From: Microbacterium mangrovi
GTDB lineage: Bacteria; Actinomycetota; Actinomycetes; Actinomycetales; Microbacteriaceae
Direction of reading: 5' to 3'
Assembly: GCF_000802305.1 (NCBI RefSeq)
Contig: NZ_JTDK01000011.1
Coordinates: 62,001-126,000, forward strand
DNA: 64,000 nt
The position numbers were made by a program, and so were the translations under genes. Below, piece by piece: positions 17,729-25,887 of the stretch. Within the stretch, counting starts at the first letter, position 1. Every line of letters begins with the position of its first letter. The notes beneath the pieces are model-generated. The model saw only the letters and a program-made list of their open reading frames with translations, did not search any database and had not been told where the DNA came from.

Positions 17729-18085
17729 TCAGCCCGCCGGGGTGATCGAATCGACGAACGCGTACGCCTCGGCGACGACGCGGTCCCACGTGTCGGGCCG
17801 CGCCGGGGCGAGCGTCACCCATTCGCGCATCGGCTTGTCGCGCATGATCGCCGGGTCGGCGTCGCCGGCCTCGATCAGCTCGCCGACGCGCTGCTCCGGC
17901 AGTTTGGCGAAAAGCTTGCCGGTGAATCCGACGAAGGCGAACACCTTGCCGCGCACGCTCAGGCCCTCCGACGCGAACATGCGCCCGAGCGAGATGCCCG
18001 GCCGGTCGCGGTACTCGTCGACGATCCGGTCGAAGATCGCATACGACTCGGGGAACTTCTCGCGGCGCGACGGAGCGGATGCCAT
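17729..18085 (-). CDS. TfoX N-terminal-domain-like protein
   Basis: This 118-residue protein resembles the small TfoX N-terminal domain family (GRMFASEGLSVRGKVFAFVGFTGKLFAKLP, a five-stranded sheet with flanking helices). Free-standing copies are common in actinobacteria and have no defined role; a link to natural competence, as for Haemophilus TfoX, should not be assumed. The ATG is preceded by a -10-like TACCGT six bases away, again suggesting a leaderless mRNA. It is divergent from the padR gene. Confidence 0.65.
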   Translation of the reverse strand: MASAPSRREKFPESYAIFDRIVDEYRDRPGISLGRMFASEGLSVRGKVFAFVGFTGKLFAKLPEQRVGELIEAGDADPAIMRDKPMREWVTLAPARPDTWDRVVAEAYAFVDSITPAG

Positions 18086-18137
18086 GTCGACACGGTACCC
18101 GGCACCCGGCGGGGTCGACAGGGGGTAGTCGATCCGG

Positions 18138-18155
18138 TATAGTCCATCTGGACTA
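18138..18155 (+). promoter_or_regulatory. padR promoter with overlapping operator dyad
   Basis: The -10 element TATAGT (18138-18143) overlaps TAGTCCATCTGGACTA (18140-18155), an inverted repeat with arms TAGTCCA/TGGACTA. A third half-site-like TGGACC follows nearby. Such a site over the -10 fits autorepression by the PadR protein encoded 20 bp downstream, relieved when a drug binds. Confidence 0.75.
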
Positions 18156-18175
18156 ATCGGAATGGACCATCCCGC

Positions 18176-18793
18176 ATGAAAGACCCCACCTGCAAACTCA
18201 CGCCGCTCGGCGTGATGATGCTGGCGCTGCTGCGCGAGGGCGACATGCATCCCTACGAGATGCTCCGGCTCATGCGTCAGCGCCACCGCGACCGGCTCGT
18301 GCCGATCACCAACGGCACCTTCTACCACACCGTCACGCGGCTGCAGAAGTTCGGTCTCCTCGTCGAGGTCGGCATCGACCGCGAGGGCAACCGGCCCGAG
18401 CGCACCACCTATGCGGTGACGGATGCCGGCACCCGCGCCGTCGTCGACTGGGTGCACGCCGAGCTGCCGCGCATCGACCACCCGGCCGAGTTCCCCGTGG
18501 CGCTCGCCGAGGCGCACAATCTGCCGCGCGACGCGGTGGCCGAGCTCCTCACCGAGCGCCGGGCGGCCCTCACCGGTGAGCACCGCCTCTACCAGGACGG
18601 GCTGGCGAGCGCCGTCGGCAAGGGCGTGCCCGAGCAGTACCGCATCCAGACCGAACGCCAGGAAGTTCTGCTGGCGGCAGAGCTCGCCTGGCTCGACGAC
18701 TTCATCGAACGCCTCACGGCATCCGGGATCCCCTGGGGTCCGGAGGATGCCGAACTCCAGACAGCGACCACCGAAAGGCGGCTCAGCGAATGA
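18176..18793 (+). CDS. PadR-family transcriptional regulator
   Basis: This 205-residue protein has a PadR winged helix (about 10-85: LGVMMLALLREGDMHPYEMLRLM, TNGTFYHTVTRLQKFGLLVEV) and a C-terminal helical dimerisation domain (PadR_C, about 95-190). Its gene overlaps the drug-exporter gene by ATGA, so it is the local regulator of that pump, probably repressing the pair through the dyad over its own promoter. The inducing compound is unknown. Confidence 0.9.
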   Translation: MKDPTCKLTPLGVMMLALLREGDMHPYEMLRLMRQRHRDRLVPITNGTFYHTVTRLQKFGLLVEVGIDREGNRPERTTYAVTDAGTRAVVDWVHAELPRIDHPAEFPVALAEAHNLPRDAVAELLTERRAALTGEHRLYQDGLASAVGKGVPEQYRIQTERQEVLLAAELAWLDDFIERLTASGIPWGPEDAELQTATTERRLSE

Positions 18794-20337
18794 CTGAACC
18801 ACACACCCGCGCCGATGCCAAGGCACAGGCATCCGACGCGCAGCGGGCGACCACGCCCGGGCCCATCACCGGCACCTACGCCACCGGGCACAAGCCCAAG
18901 AGTCCGTGGCCGGCCTTGTGGGCCCTGGTCATCGGCTTCTTCATGATCCTCGTCGACACGACCATCGTGTCGGTCGCGAATCCGGCCATCAAGGCCGCCC
19001 TCGACCCGCACTCCACCAACCTCGACAACGTCGTGTGGGTGACCAGTGCCTACCTGCTCGCCTACGCCGTGCCGCTGCTCATCACCGGCCGCCTGGGCGA
19101 CCGGTTCGGGCCGAAGAACATCTACCTCATCGGCCTCGCCGTCTTCACGCTCGCGAGCCTCGGCTGCGGCCTGTCGCCCACGCTCGGGGTGCTGGTGCTC
19201 TTCCGCGCCGTGCAGGGGCTCGGGGCATCCCTGATGACCCCGCAGACGATGGCGGTCATCACCCGCACGTTCCCGGCGGAGTCCCGCGGCGCCGCCATGG
19301 GCCTGTGGGGTGCGACGTCGGGCGTCGCGATGCTGGTCGGCCCGCTCGCCGGCGGCCTGCTGGTGGACGGCTTCGGCTGGGAGTGGATCTTCTTCGTGAA
19401 CCTGCCCGTCGGCGTCATCGGCTTCGTGCTGGCGTGGATCCTCGTGCCGAAGCTGAAGACCCACGAGCACCGCTTCGACATCGTCGGCGTCATCCTCTCG
19501 GCAGTCGGCCTGTTCCTCATCGTCTTCGGCCTGCAGGAGGGCCAGAACCAGAACTGGGATGCCCAGATCTGGATGATGATCGGCGGCGGCATCGCGATCA
19601 TGGCGATCTTCGTCATCCAGCAGTGGAAGACGAAGTCCGAGCCCCTCGTGCCGCTCGGCCTGTTCAAGGACCGCAACTTCTCGATCGCCAACGGCGGCAT
19701 CGCCACGGTCGGCTTCGTGGTGACCAGCATGTCGCTGCCGATGATGTTCTTCATCCAGCTCGGCCGCGGGCTCACGCCCACCCAGGCGGCGCTGCTGCAG
19801 ATCCCGATGGCGGTCATCGCCGGCGTGCTCTCGCCGTTCGCCGGGCGCCTGCTGGACCGGGTGGACCCGCGCGTGCTGCTCGTTCCGGGGCTGCTGATCA
19901 TGGCCGGATCCCTCTTCTGGTACTACACGCTGATGACCCCGGACACCCCGATCTGGATGTTCCTGCTGCCGTCGGCGACCATCGGTCTGGCCAACGCCGG
20001 CATGTGGGGGCCGCTGGCCACGACGGCGACCCGCAACCTCGAGCCGCGTCAGGCGGGCGCCGGCGCCGGCATCTACAACACGACGCGCACCATCGGCTCG
20101 GTGCTCGGTTCGGCGGCCGTCGCGGCGTTCATGCAGGGGCGCCTGGAGGCGAACCTCCCGGCCGCGGCATCCGGTGCGTCGTCGGGCTTCGGCACCGGTC
20201 AGCTGCCGTCGTTCATCGTCGGGGACTTCTCCACCGCGATGGCGCAGACGATGCTGCTGCCGGCCTGCGTGATGCTGATCGGCGTCGCGCTGGTGCTGTT
20301 CATGCAGCGCCCGAAGTTCCTCGACCGGCAGCGCTGA
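18790..20337 (+). CDS. MFS multidrug exporter, 14-TM DHA2 family
   Basis: This 515-residue inner-membrane protein has about fourteen hydrophobic helices (first at about 38-58) and DHA2 motifs: the DTTIVSVANPAIKAAL motif D1 region in helix 1, GRLGDRFGPKN (motif A) after helix 2, and GPLAGGLLVDGFGWEWIFFVNLPVG (motif C/antiporter region). Such proteins export drugs or toxic metabolites by proton antiport. It is co-transcribed with and translationally coupled to padR. The substrate cannot be told from the sequence. Confidence 0.9.
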   Translation: MTEPHTRADAKAQASDAQRATTPGPITGTYATGHKPKSPWPALWALVIGFFMILVDTTIVSVANPAIKAALDPHSTNLDNVVWVTSAYLLAYAVPLLITGRLGDRFGPKNIYLIGLAVFTLASLGCGLSPTLGVLVLFRAVQGLGASLMTPQTMAVITRTFPAESRGAAMGLWGATSGVAMLVGPLAGGLLVDGFGWEWIFFVNLPVGVIGFVLAWILVPKLKTHEHRFDIVGVILSAVGLFLIVFGLQEGQNQNWDAQIWMMIGGGIAIMAIFVIQQWKTKSEPLVPLGLFKDRNFSIANGGIATVGFVVTSMSLPMMFFIQLGRGLTPTQAALLQIPMAVIAGVLSPFAGRLLDRVDPRVLLVPGLLIMAGSLFWYYTLMTPDTPIWMFLLPSATIGLANAGMWGPLATTATRNLEPRQAGAGAGIYNTTRTIGSVLGSAAVAAFMQGRLEANLPAAASGASSGFGTGQLPSFIVGDFSTAMAQTMLLPACVMLIGVALVLFMQRPKFLDRQR

Positions 20338-20361
20338 GCCCGGGCATCCCTCGCGGCCTTG

Positions 20362-20404
20362 AACCGACAACAATGGCGGGGCGCGAGCGCAATTGTTGTC
20401 GGTT
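20362..20404. repeat. Perfect 13-bp inverted repeat, ACCGACAA family (copy 1)
   Basis: AACCGACAACAAT and ATTGTTGTCGGTT are exact complements separated by 17 nt, in the gap between the convergent drug-exporter and MmcQ-like genes. Three related copies are at 20876-20922, 20941-20985 and 47956-48000. In this position it could serve as a bidirectional terminator. Confidence 0.75.
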
Positions 20405-20415
20405 GAGCGGGATGC

Positions 20416-20826
20416 CTACCGGAGGCCGTGGTCGTCGAGATAGGCGCGGGCCACGGTCTTCGGGGCGCGGCTCAGCCACGCGTCGGTGAGGAACTCGGCG
20501 AGGCGGTCGCGCTCGAGCGCCGCGAGGGGCGTCAGCACCGCGGGGTAACCCTGGAAGTGCGGGATGTCGAACAGCAGCTCGGGCTCTGCGGCGAGCAGCG
20601 CCGCCTTCTCGTCGACCGACTCGGTGCGGAAGGCCAGCACGTCGCCGTCGGGCCACGTGCGCCCGAGCGCGGCGAGCTGGTCGAGGTCGGACTGACGCGG
20701 CCCGCGCATCCACGCGAACTGCACCCCTCCGACGCGCCAGCCCGGCGCGGCGTTGTGCCCGTTGGTGCGTTCTTCGGTGCGCGGCAGGGCCAGGGCGATG
20801 GCACGCACGTCCTCGATCGTGGCCAT
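20416..20826 (-). CDS. MmcQ/YjbR-like protein
   Basis: This 136-residue protein begins MATIEDVRAIALALPRTEER and contains the WMRGPR and VLAFRTESVDEKAALL segments of the MmcQ/YjbR family, small cytoplasmic proteins with a CyaY-like or double-wing fold that are sometimes described as DNA-binding but have no firm function. It lies alone between repeats of the ACCGACAA family and shows no operon partner; the gene upstream on the same strand does not exist (a repeat-filled gap follows). Confidence 0.75.
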   Translation of the reverse strand: MATIEDVRAIALALPRTEERTNGHNAAPGWRVGGVQFAWMRGPRQSDLDQLAALGRTWPDGDVLAFRTESVDEKAALLAAEPELLFDIPHFQGYPAVLTPLAALERDRLAEFLTDAWLSRAPKTVARAYLDDHGLR

Positions 20827-20875
20827 GCCGTCATCCTGCCCCTCGGAAGCGGCCGCCGCACCCCACCCGGTGCCT

Positions 20876-20985
20876 TCCACCGACGACAATTGCCCCCGTG
20901 GGAGACGATTCTTGTCGGCGGAGCGGCCGACGAGGCTGTTCAACCGACAAGAACGGCGGTGATCCGACGCGAATCTTGTCGGTGG
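20876..20985. repeat. Two further ACCGACAA-family inverted repeats in tandem
   Basis: Two imperfect copies occur back to back between the MmcQ-like gene and the siderophore-interacting protein gene: TCCACCGACGACAAT/ATTCTTGTCGGCGGA (20876-20922) and CAACCGACAAGA/TCTTGTCGGTGG (20941-20985). The second has one mismatch in twelve. Arms are conserved while loops differ, the usual picture for a mobile or structure-selected palindromic repeat. Confidence 0.7.
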
Positions 20986-21001
20986 AACGAGGTGCGGAAA
21001 C

Positions 21002-21805
21002 TCAGTCCTCGGGGTCGAAGGGGTCGATCGGGGCGTGGTGGTCCCACGCGACGACCCCGGTGCGCCAGTAGCCGCTGACCGCGGCCTGCGCGGGGCCGAG
21101 CCCCAGTTCGCGGCGCAGGTAGCGCCGCAGCGGCAGCAGGGCGGATGCCTCGCCGGCCGCGAACACGAAGGTGCCGGCATCCGGCGCGAGATCGCGCGCC
21201 TCGTCGGTGAGCTCCAGCTGCGCCTCGGTGACCGTGTACCGGCGGGCGTCGCCGAGGTAGGCGCGCGCGGCGTCCTCGGTGACGTCGCCGTAGACGAGCA
21301 CGTCGATGTCGGTGGACTCCGGCAGCAGCTCGACGAAGCGGGATGCCGCGGGCAGCGCCGTCCCGTCGACCACGAGCAGGGCGCGCTCGGCATCCTGCGG
21401 CGCCGACGCCGATCCGCGCGGGCCGACGACCACCAGCTCGTCACCCACCGCGACGCGGGCGCCCCACTGGGCGGCCGGGCCGGCGTCCGCGTGGCGCAGG
21501 ATGTCGATGTCGACCGACCGGGTCGTCCCCGTGTCGCGCACGTTCAGCGGGGTGAAGTCACGCCCGAACGTCTGCGCGGCGGGCCGGGTGATGCCGTCGT
21601 CGCCGTCAGCGACCGGCGCGACGAGCTCGCCCGTCACCGGGTTCGGGAAGTACACGCGCATGTGGTCGGTCGGACCCGTGCTGGCGAAGTCGGCGAATGT
21701 GTCGCCGGACAGCGTGACGCGCACGTAGTCGCCCACGTCCGTCACGGTGGTGACCGTCGCCGGCCGCGCCGTGAAGCGGTGCCGGGTGCGCTCGCGCTCG
21801 AACAT
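21002..21805 (-). CDS. Siderophore-interacting FAD-binding reductase (SIP family)
   Basis: This 267-residue flavoprotein has the SIP layout: an FAD-binding beta-barrel (about 10-125, with DHMRVYFP and FTPLNVRD) and a C-terminal NAD(P)H-binding region (about 130-260, with VVVGPRGSAS, FAAGEASALLPLRRYLR and SGYWRTGV). These enzymes reduce ferric siderophores in the cytoplasm to release iron. Its ATG overlaps the stop of purD (ATGA), so it is translated from the purD transcript although the functions are unrelated. No siderophore uptake genes are nearby. Confidence 0.88.
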   Translation of the reverse strand: MFERERTRHRFTARPATVTTVTDVGDYVRVTLSGDTFADFASTGPTDHMRVYFPNPVTGELVAPVADGDDGITRPAAQTFGRDFTPLNVRDTGTTRSVDIDILRHADAGPAAQWGARVAVGDELVVVGPRGSASAPQDAERALLVVDGTALPAASRFVELLPESTDIDVLVYGDVTEDAARAYLGDARRYTVTEAQLELTDEARDLAPDAGTFVFAAGEASALLPLRRYLRRELGLGPAQAAVSGYWRTGVVAWDHHAPIDPFDPED

Positions 21806-23079
21806 CAGAGCCCTTCCGCGACGCGGGCGGCGATGTCGGTGCGCACCTGGGCGCCGGTCAGGTCGATGTTCTCGACCGCCGTGTACGCGCGCTCCCGTGC
21901 TTCGGAGAAGGTCGTGCCCACGGCGACGACGTTGAGCACGCGGCCGCCGGTGGCCACGAGGCCCGCCTCGTCGCGTCCGGTCGCCGCGTGCGCGAGGTGC
22001 ACGCCCTCGACGGATGCCGCGGCATCCAGCCCGGCGATCTCGCGCCCGAGCACGGGGCGCACCGGGTAGCCCTCGCTGGCGACTACGACGGTCACCGCGC
22101 ACACGTCGGCGAACGCCGGCTTCGGCTGGTCTTCGAGGGTTCCGGATGCCGCGGCCAGCAGCAGCTCGGACAGCGGGTCGACGAGCCGGGGGAGCACCAC
22201 CTGGGTCTCCGGGTCGCCGAAGCGGGCGTTGAACTCGATGACCTTGATGCCGGCGTCGGTGAGGACGAGCCCCGCGTAGAGCAGGCCGATGAACGGGGTG
22301 CCCTCGGCATCCAGCTGGCGGATGACGGGCTCCGCGACCGTGCGCGTCACCTCGTCGACGAACTCCTCCTCGCTGCCGAAGCGGCCGTCGAGCCACGGCA
22401 GCGGCGAGTAGGCGCCCATGCCGCCGGTGTTCGGGCCCTGGTCGCCGTCTTGGAGACGCTTGTAGTCCTGCGCCGGGCTGAGCGGCAGCACGCGGTCGCC
22501 GTCGCTGAGGAAGAACAGGGAGACCTCGGGGCCGGCGAGGAACTCCTCGATGAGCACCGGCCCCGTGGGCAGGTACTGCTCGGCGTGGGCGAGGGCGGCC
22601 GCGCGGTCGTCGGTGACGATGACGCCCTTGCCGGCGGCGAGCCCGTCGGCCTTGACGACGTGCGGGGCGCCGAGGTCGTCGAGCGCGGCCTCGACCTCGG
22701 CCGCCGTGTGCGCGTGCACGGCCCGGCCGGTGGGGACGCCGGCGGCATCCATCACGCGCTTGGCGAAGGTCTTCGAGCCCTCCAGTTGCGCGGCCGCCTT
22801 GCCCGGACCGAACACCGGGATGCCGTGCTCGCGGACCTCGTCGGCGACGCCGGCGACCAGCGGGGCCTCGGGGCCGATGACGACCAGATCGATGTCGTGC
22901 TCGTTCGCGAAGTCGGTCACCGCCGACGGGCTGTTCTGGTCGAGCGGGACGACGGTCGCGTCCTGCGCGATCCCGGCATTGCCGGGGGCGGCGAAGATGA
23001 CGTGCTCGGCCGCTTCGGACCGCAGCGACAGGATGATGGCATGTTCGCGGGCGCCCGACCCGAGCACGAGAATTCTCAC
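21805..23079 (-). CDS. purD: Phosphoribosylamine-glycine ligase PurD
   Basis: This 424-residue ATP-grasp enzyme makes glycinamide ribonucleotide in step 2 of purine synthesis. The N-terminal LVLGSGAREHAI loop, the ATP-grasp segment VVKADGLAAGKGVIV, and the metal and ATP motif EFNARFGDPETQ are all present, and the length is standard. The GTG start is preceded by TAGGCT six bases away, a clear leaderless-type promoter. It is divergent from the parD gene. Confidence 0.95.
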   Translation of the reverse strand: MRILVLGSGAREHAIILSLRSEAAEHVIFAAPGNAGIAQDATVVPLDQNSPSAVTDFANEHDIDLVVIGPEAPLVAGVADEVREHGIPVFGPGKAAAQLEGSKTFAKRVMDAAGVPTGRAVHAHTAAEVEAALDDLGAPHVVKADGLAAGKGVIVTDDRAAALAHAEQYLPTGPVLIEEFLAGPEVSLFFLSDGDRVLPLSPAQDYKRLQDGDQGPNTGGMGAYSPLPWLDGRFGSEEEFVDEVTRTVAEPVIRQLDAEGTPFIGLLYAGLVLTDAGIKVIEFNARFGDPETQVVLPRLVDPLSELLLAAASGTLEDQPKPAFADVCAVTVVVASEGYPVRPVLGREIAGLDAAASVEGVHLAHAATGRDEAGLVATGGRVLNVVAVGTTFSEARERAYTAVENIDLTGAQVRTDIAARVAEGL

Positions 23080-23132
23080 CCTCCCAGCCTACCGACGGCC
23101 GATTCGGCGGGATGCCTGGATCCGACCCGCGT

Positions 23133-23151
23133 TACCAATTCTTGGTATCAT
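23133..23151 (+). promoter_or_regulatory. parDE promoter with autoregulatory dyad
   Basis: TACCAA-TTC-TTGGTA (23133-23147) is a perfect inverted repeat overlapping the -10-like TATCAT (23146-23151). Antitoxins of the ParD type usually repress their own operon by binding such a site. The GTG start of parD lies seven bases beyond the -10. Confidence 0.75.
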
Positions 23152-23158
23152 GGGGGCC

Positions 23159-23392
23159 GTGGCCACCAACACGTCGATCAGCCTCGATGAGCACTTCACG
23201 GACTTCCTCGCCCGCGAAGTGTCGACCGGGCGCTATCGGTCGGCGAGCGAGGTGGTCCGCGCCGGTCTGCGCCTGCTCGAAGACCAGGAGACGCAGATGG
23301 CGGCGCTGCGGGCCGCGCTCATCGCCGGCGAAGAGAGCGGTGAACCGGAGCGGTTCGACTTCGACGAGTTCATCGCCTCGAAGCGGTCGTGA
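23159..23392 (+). CDS. parD: ParD-like antitoxin
   Basis: This 77-residue protein has an N-terminal ribbon-helix-helix (TSISLDEHFTDFLAREVSTGRYRSASEVVRAGLRLLED), the CopG/ParD DNA-binding fold, and an acidic C-terminal tail that would wrap the toxin. I start at GTG because a -10 hexamer lies seven bases upstream and ParD proteins begin close to this point; an ATG three codons earlier overlaps the -10 itself. It overlaps the toxin gene by GTGA. Confidence 0.9.
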   Translation: MATNTSISLDEHFTDFLAREVSTGRYRSASEVVRAGLRLLEDQETQMAALRAALIAGEESGEPERFDFDEFIASKRS

Positions 23393-23685
23393 GGGTGGGC
23401 TCGTACCGCCTCACACCTGCCGCACGCCGAGATCTCTCGTCCATCTGGGACTTCACGGCCGAGCGCTGGGATGAGCAGCAGGCCGAGACGTACGTGCTCG
23501 AGATCGGGGACGCGGTCCAGCGGGCCGCGGATCGGCCGACTCGCGGCCGGGCCGTCGACGACATCCGCCCCGGCTACCGCCGCTACGCGATCGGCAGCCA
23601 CGTGATCTTCTTCGTCGAGCGCGAGCACGGCGTCGACGTCATCCGCATCCTGCACCAACGGATGGATCCGACCCGTCACTTGTAG
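23389..23685 (+). CDS. parE: ParE-like toxin
   Basis: This 98-residue RelE/ParE-superfamily protein has the expected pattern YRLTPAARRDLSSIWDFTAERW at the N-terminus, the conserved RPGYRRYAIGSHVIFF core strand region, and the C-terminal VIRILHQRMDPTRHL typical of ParE toxins, which poison DNA gyrase. The gene overlaps parD by four bases. The short pair stands alone between purD and an ABC exporter. Whether it is active cannot be judged, but no key region is missing. Confidence 0.9.
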   Translation: MRVGSYRLTPAARRDLSSIWDFTAERWDEQQAETYVLEIGDAVQRAADRPTRGRAVDDIRPGYRRYAIGSHVIFFVEREHGVDVIRILHQRMDPTRHL

Positions 23686-23709
23686 TGGTTGCAGGCGTCG
23701 ACCCCGCGG

Positions 23710-25206
23710 TCACCGGCGCCGGCGCCACCGTCCGAGACCCACCGCGGTCACCCACGACGCGACGACGGCGAAGGGCACGGGGGACGTCCACAGAACGGCG
23801 GCGCACGCGCCCCCGATCAGGGTGACCAGCACGGCGTCCGCCGCCCACGCGAGGCGGATGAGCGGCATCGGATCGCCCAGGGGCGACGGCGCGGGCATGA
23901 GCAGTGCCAGGGGCATCGGACCCTTGACCGCGTTGCTGATGCGCGTGGCGACCGCGAGGACGACCACGGCAAAGCACGAGAGCGTCGCTCCTCCCGGGGC
24001 GGTGCCGGTGGCCAGCGCGGTCGCCGCTGCGACGGAGACGGCGACGACCGTGCCGATCGCCAGCGGCATCACGGTGTGCGCGAGCAGGAGGTGTGCGTCT
24101 CCGATCCCGTACATCGGCAGGCCGGATGCGACGTCGGCCGCGTGGCGGATGCCGTCGGTGAGGGCGCCGAGGCTCACGAACAGCACCAGGCCGCAGGCGG
24201 ATCCGAGCAGGGCCTGCGGAGCCGAGGGGACGAGTGCGAGCGCGATCAGGATGCCCGCCCCGGCCAGTCCGAGAACGCCGGCCGCGAACCGTCCCGGTGT
24301 ACGGAGCGCACCGATGAGGTCGCGGCGGGCGAACAGCAGCAGGAAGCTCCCGCGTCGTCCGACGGCTCGCGTGTGTCGCCCACGAGTCGGGCGCGCCTGG
24401 TAGGTCGAGGATGCGGCGTTGAAGTCGAGACCGACGGTGTGGGTGACGGCGGAATCCCACCGCGCCGCCTGCGCGTCGAGGGCGGCCGGATCCAGCCGTT
24501 CCAGCATCGGGGGCACCGCGGAGACCAGGGCGATCGCCGCAGCGGCGAGGGCCGCGGTCGCCGGGATGCCGGCCGATCCGGAGCTCGGGAACGAACCCGC
24601 GATCCACCCCCAGGGCAGCACGCTCTGCAGGGCCGGGACCGCGAGGCCCGCACCGCCGAGCACGGCGAACAGCGCACCGAGCCACGCCGCCGGGCGCGGA
24701 TGGGCCTGGCCGACGAGCCACAGTGCGAAGGCGATGAGTCCCGCGAACATCCCCGCGGCAGCGAACGCGATCAGGCCGCCGATGCCCGTGCCGCCGGTCG
24801 CCAGCAGGCTCCCGCCGCACAGCACCGCCGCGGTGGTCGTGACCGTGACGATGAGCGCGCACGAGAGCAGCAGCGGGCGTCGGAAGCTCCGGAGCCGCGG
24901 TCGCTCGCTCCTGGCGAGCGACCACGTCAGGAACGGGGCGAGAACGGCAGGTCCCCGTGCGCGACCCGCCAGGAGAGCGGCGATCCACAGAGCATCGACG
25001 AGGATGCCGGCGATCGACGGCGCCGCCGGAGAGAGGAGGGCGGCCACCGCTGTGGGCGCGGTGATTCCGAGCCACAGCGCCCGCCCGACCGGAACCACGA
25101 AGATGAGCGCGCACATCACGGTCGCGTAGGCGATGTACGCGCGGTCGGCGGCCGAGCGCGGTCGCCGTGAATCCCAGATCTGCCGGGCCGAGAGCACGCG
25201 GGTCAT
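23710..25206 (-). CDS. ABC exporter membrane subunit (unassigned family)
   Basis: This 498-residue protein is very hydrophobic, with roughly twelve transmembrane segments in two groups separated by a soluble stretch (about 225-300). I do not recognise a named family. Its ATG overlaps the stop of the ABC ATPase gene by ATGA, so it is almost certainly the membrane partner of that ATPase. The arrangement (ATPase first, one large membrane protein second, no solute-binding protein) is that of an exporter or a two-component ABC-2-like system. The substrate is unknown. Confidence 0.65.
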   Translation of the reverse strand: MTRVLSARQIWDSRRPRSAADRAYIAYATVMCALIFVVPVGRALWLGITAPTAVAALLSPAAPSIAGILVDALWIAALLAGRARGPAVLAPFLTWSLARSERPRLRSFRRPLLLSCALIVTVTTTAAVLCGGSLLATGGTGIGGLIAFAAAGMFAGLIAFALWLVGQAHPRPAAWLGALFAVLGGAGLAVPALQSVLPWGWIAGSFPSSGSAGIPATAALAAAAIALVSAVPPMLERLDPAALDAQAARWDSAVTHTVGLDFNAASSTYQARPTRGRHTRAVGRRGSFLLLFARRDLIGALRTPGRFAAGVLGLAGAGILIALALVPSAPQALLGSACGLVLFVSLGALTDGIRHAADVASGLPMYGIGDAHLLLAHTVMPLAIGTVVAVSVAAATALATGTAPGGATLSCFAVVVLAVATRISNAVKGPMPLALLMPAPSPLGDPMPLIRLAWAADAVLVTLIGGACAAVLWTSPVPFAVVASWVTAVGLGRWRRRR

Positions 25207-25838
25207 GCCGCGCGGTCCAGATCGATGGTGACACCCGGCATCCGGGCGGCCAGCACGGGACTGTGGGTCGCGATCACGAGCGTCGTGCCGCGCGCACGGC
25301 GGTCGGCGAGGACATCGATCACCATCGCGAGGCGTTCCGGGTCGAGGCGCTGCTCGGGCTCATCGAGGATCAGCACCTCGCAGGGCCGGGCGAGTACGAG
25401 GCACAGACCGAACAACTGCGTCTGCCCGGACGACAGCTCCTGCGGGAACCGGGCGCCGAGCCCGGTCATCCCCAGCCGATTCAGGATGCCGTCCGCAGTG
25501 TCGTAGGGGGCGCCGCCGTCCTCGTCCCACGTCGCGGCGACGAGGGCGACATGGTCGCGGACGGTGAGGTCGCGGGCTGCCGGCGGCAGGCCGATCATCG
25601 CGGCCACCCGGCGGCGGAACGCACGGTCGCGTGCCGACACGGGGCTGCCCGCCACCCGCACGCTGCCCGTGGTCGGCCGCTGTGCGCCGGCGAGGACCCG
25701 CAGCAGCGTCGACTTCCCGGTGCCGTTGCGGCCGCGCACGATGACCGCCTCACCCGATGCGGCGATCGCCGACGTCGGCGGCAGCAGGGTGGTGCCCTCC
25801 GAGACGACGCTCACATCGACGACCTCGATCGCACTCAC
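25203..25838 (-). CDS. ABC transporter ATPase subunit
   Basis: This 211-residue ATPase has Walker A GRNGTGKST (about 35-43), a degenerate signature LSSGQTQL in place of LSGGQ, Walker B VLILDEPEQRL and the switch histidine in IATHSP. The GTG start has GGAGTG five bases upstream. It is coupled to the following large membrane protein and divergent from an MFS carrier gene 50 bp away. The weak signature and short length resemble ATPases of small exporter systems. Confidence 0.85.
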   Translation of the reverse strand: MSAIEVVDVSVVSEGTTLLPPTSAIAASGEAVIVRGRNGTGKSTLLRVLAGAQRPTTGSVRVAGSPVSARDRAFRRRVAAMIGLPPAARDLTVRDHVALVAATWDEDGGAPYDTADGILNRLGMTGLGARFPQELSSGQTQLFGLCLVLARPCEVLILDEPEQRLDPERLAMVIDVLADRRARGTTLVIATHSPVLAARMPGVTIDLDRAA

Positions 25839-25887
25839 AGCGCACTCCGATCTGTTGCTTGACTGCGAGGATAGTCAGACCGTCCTC

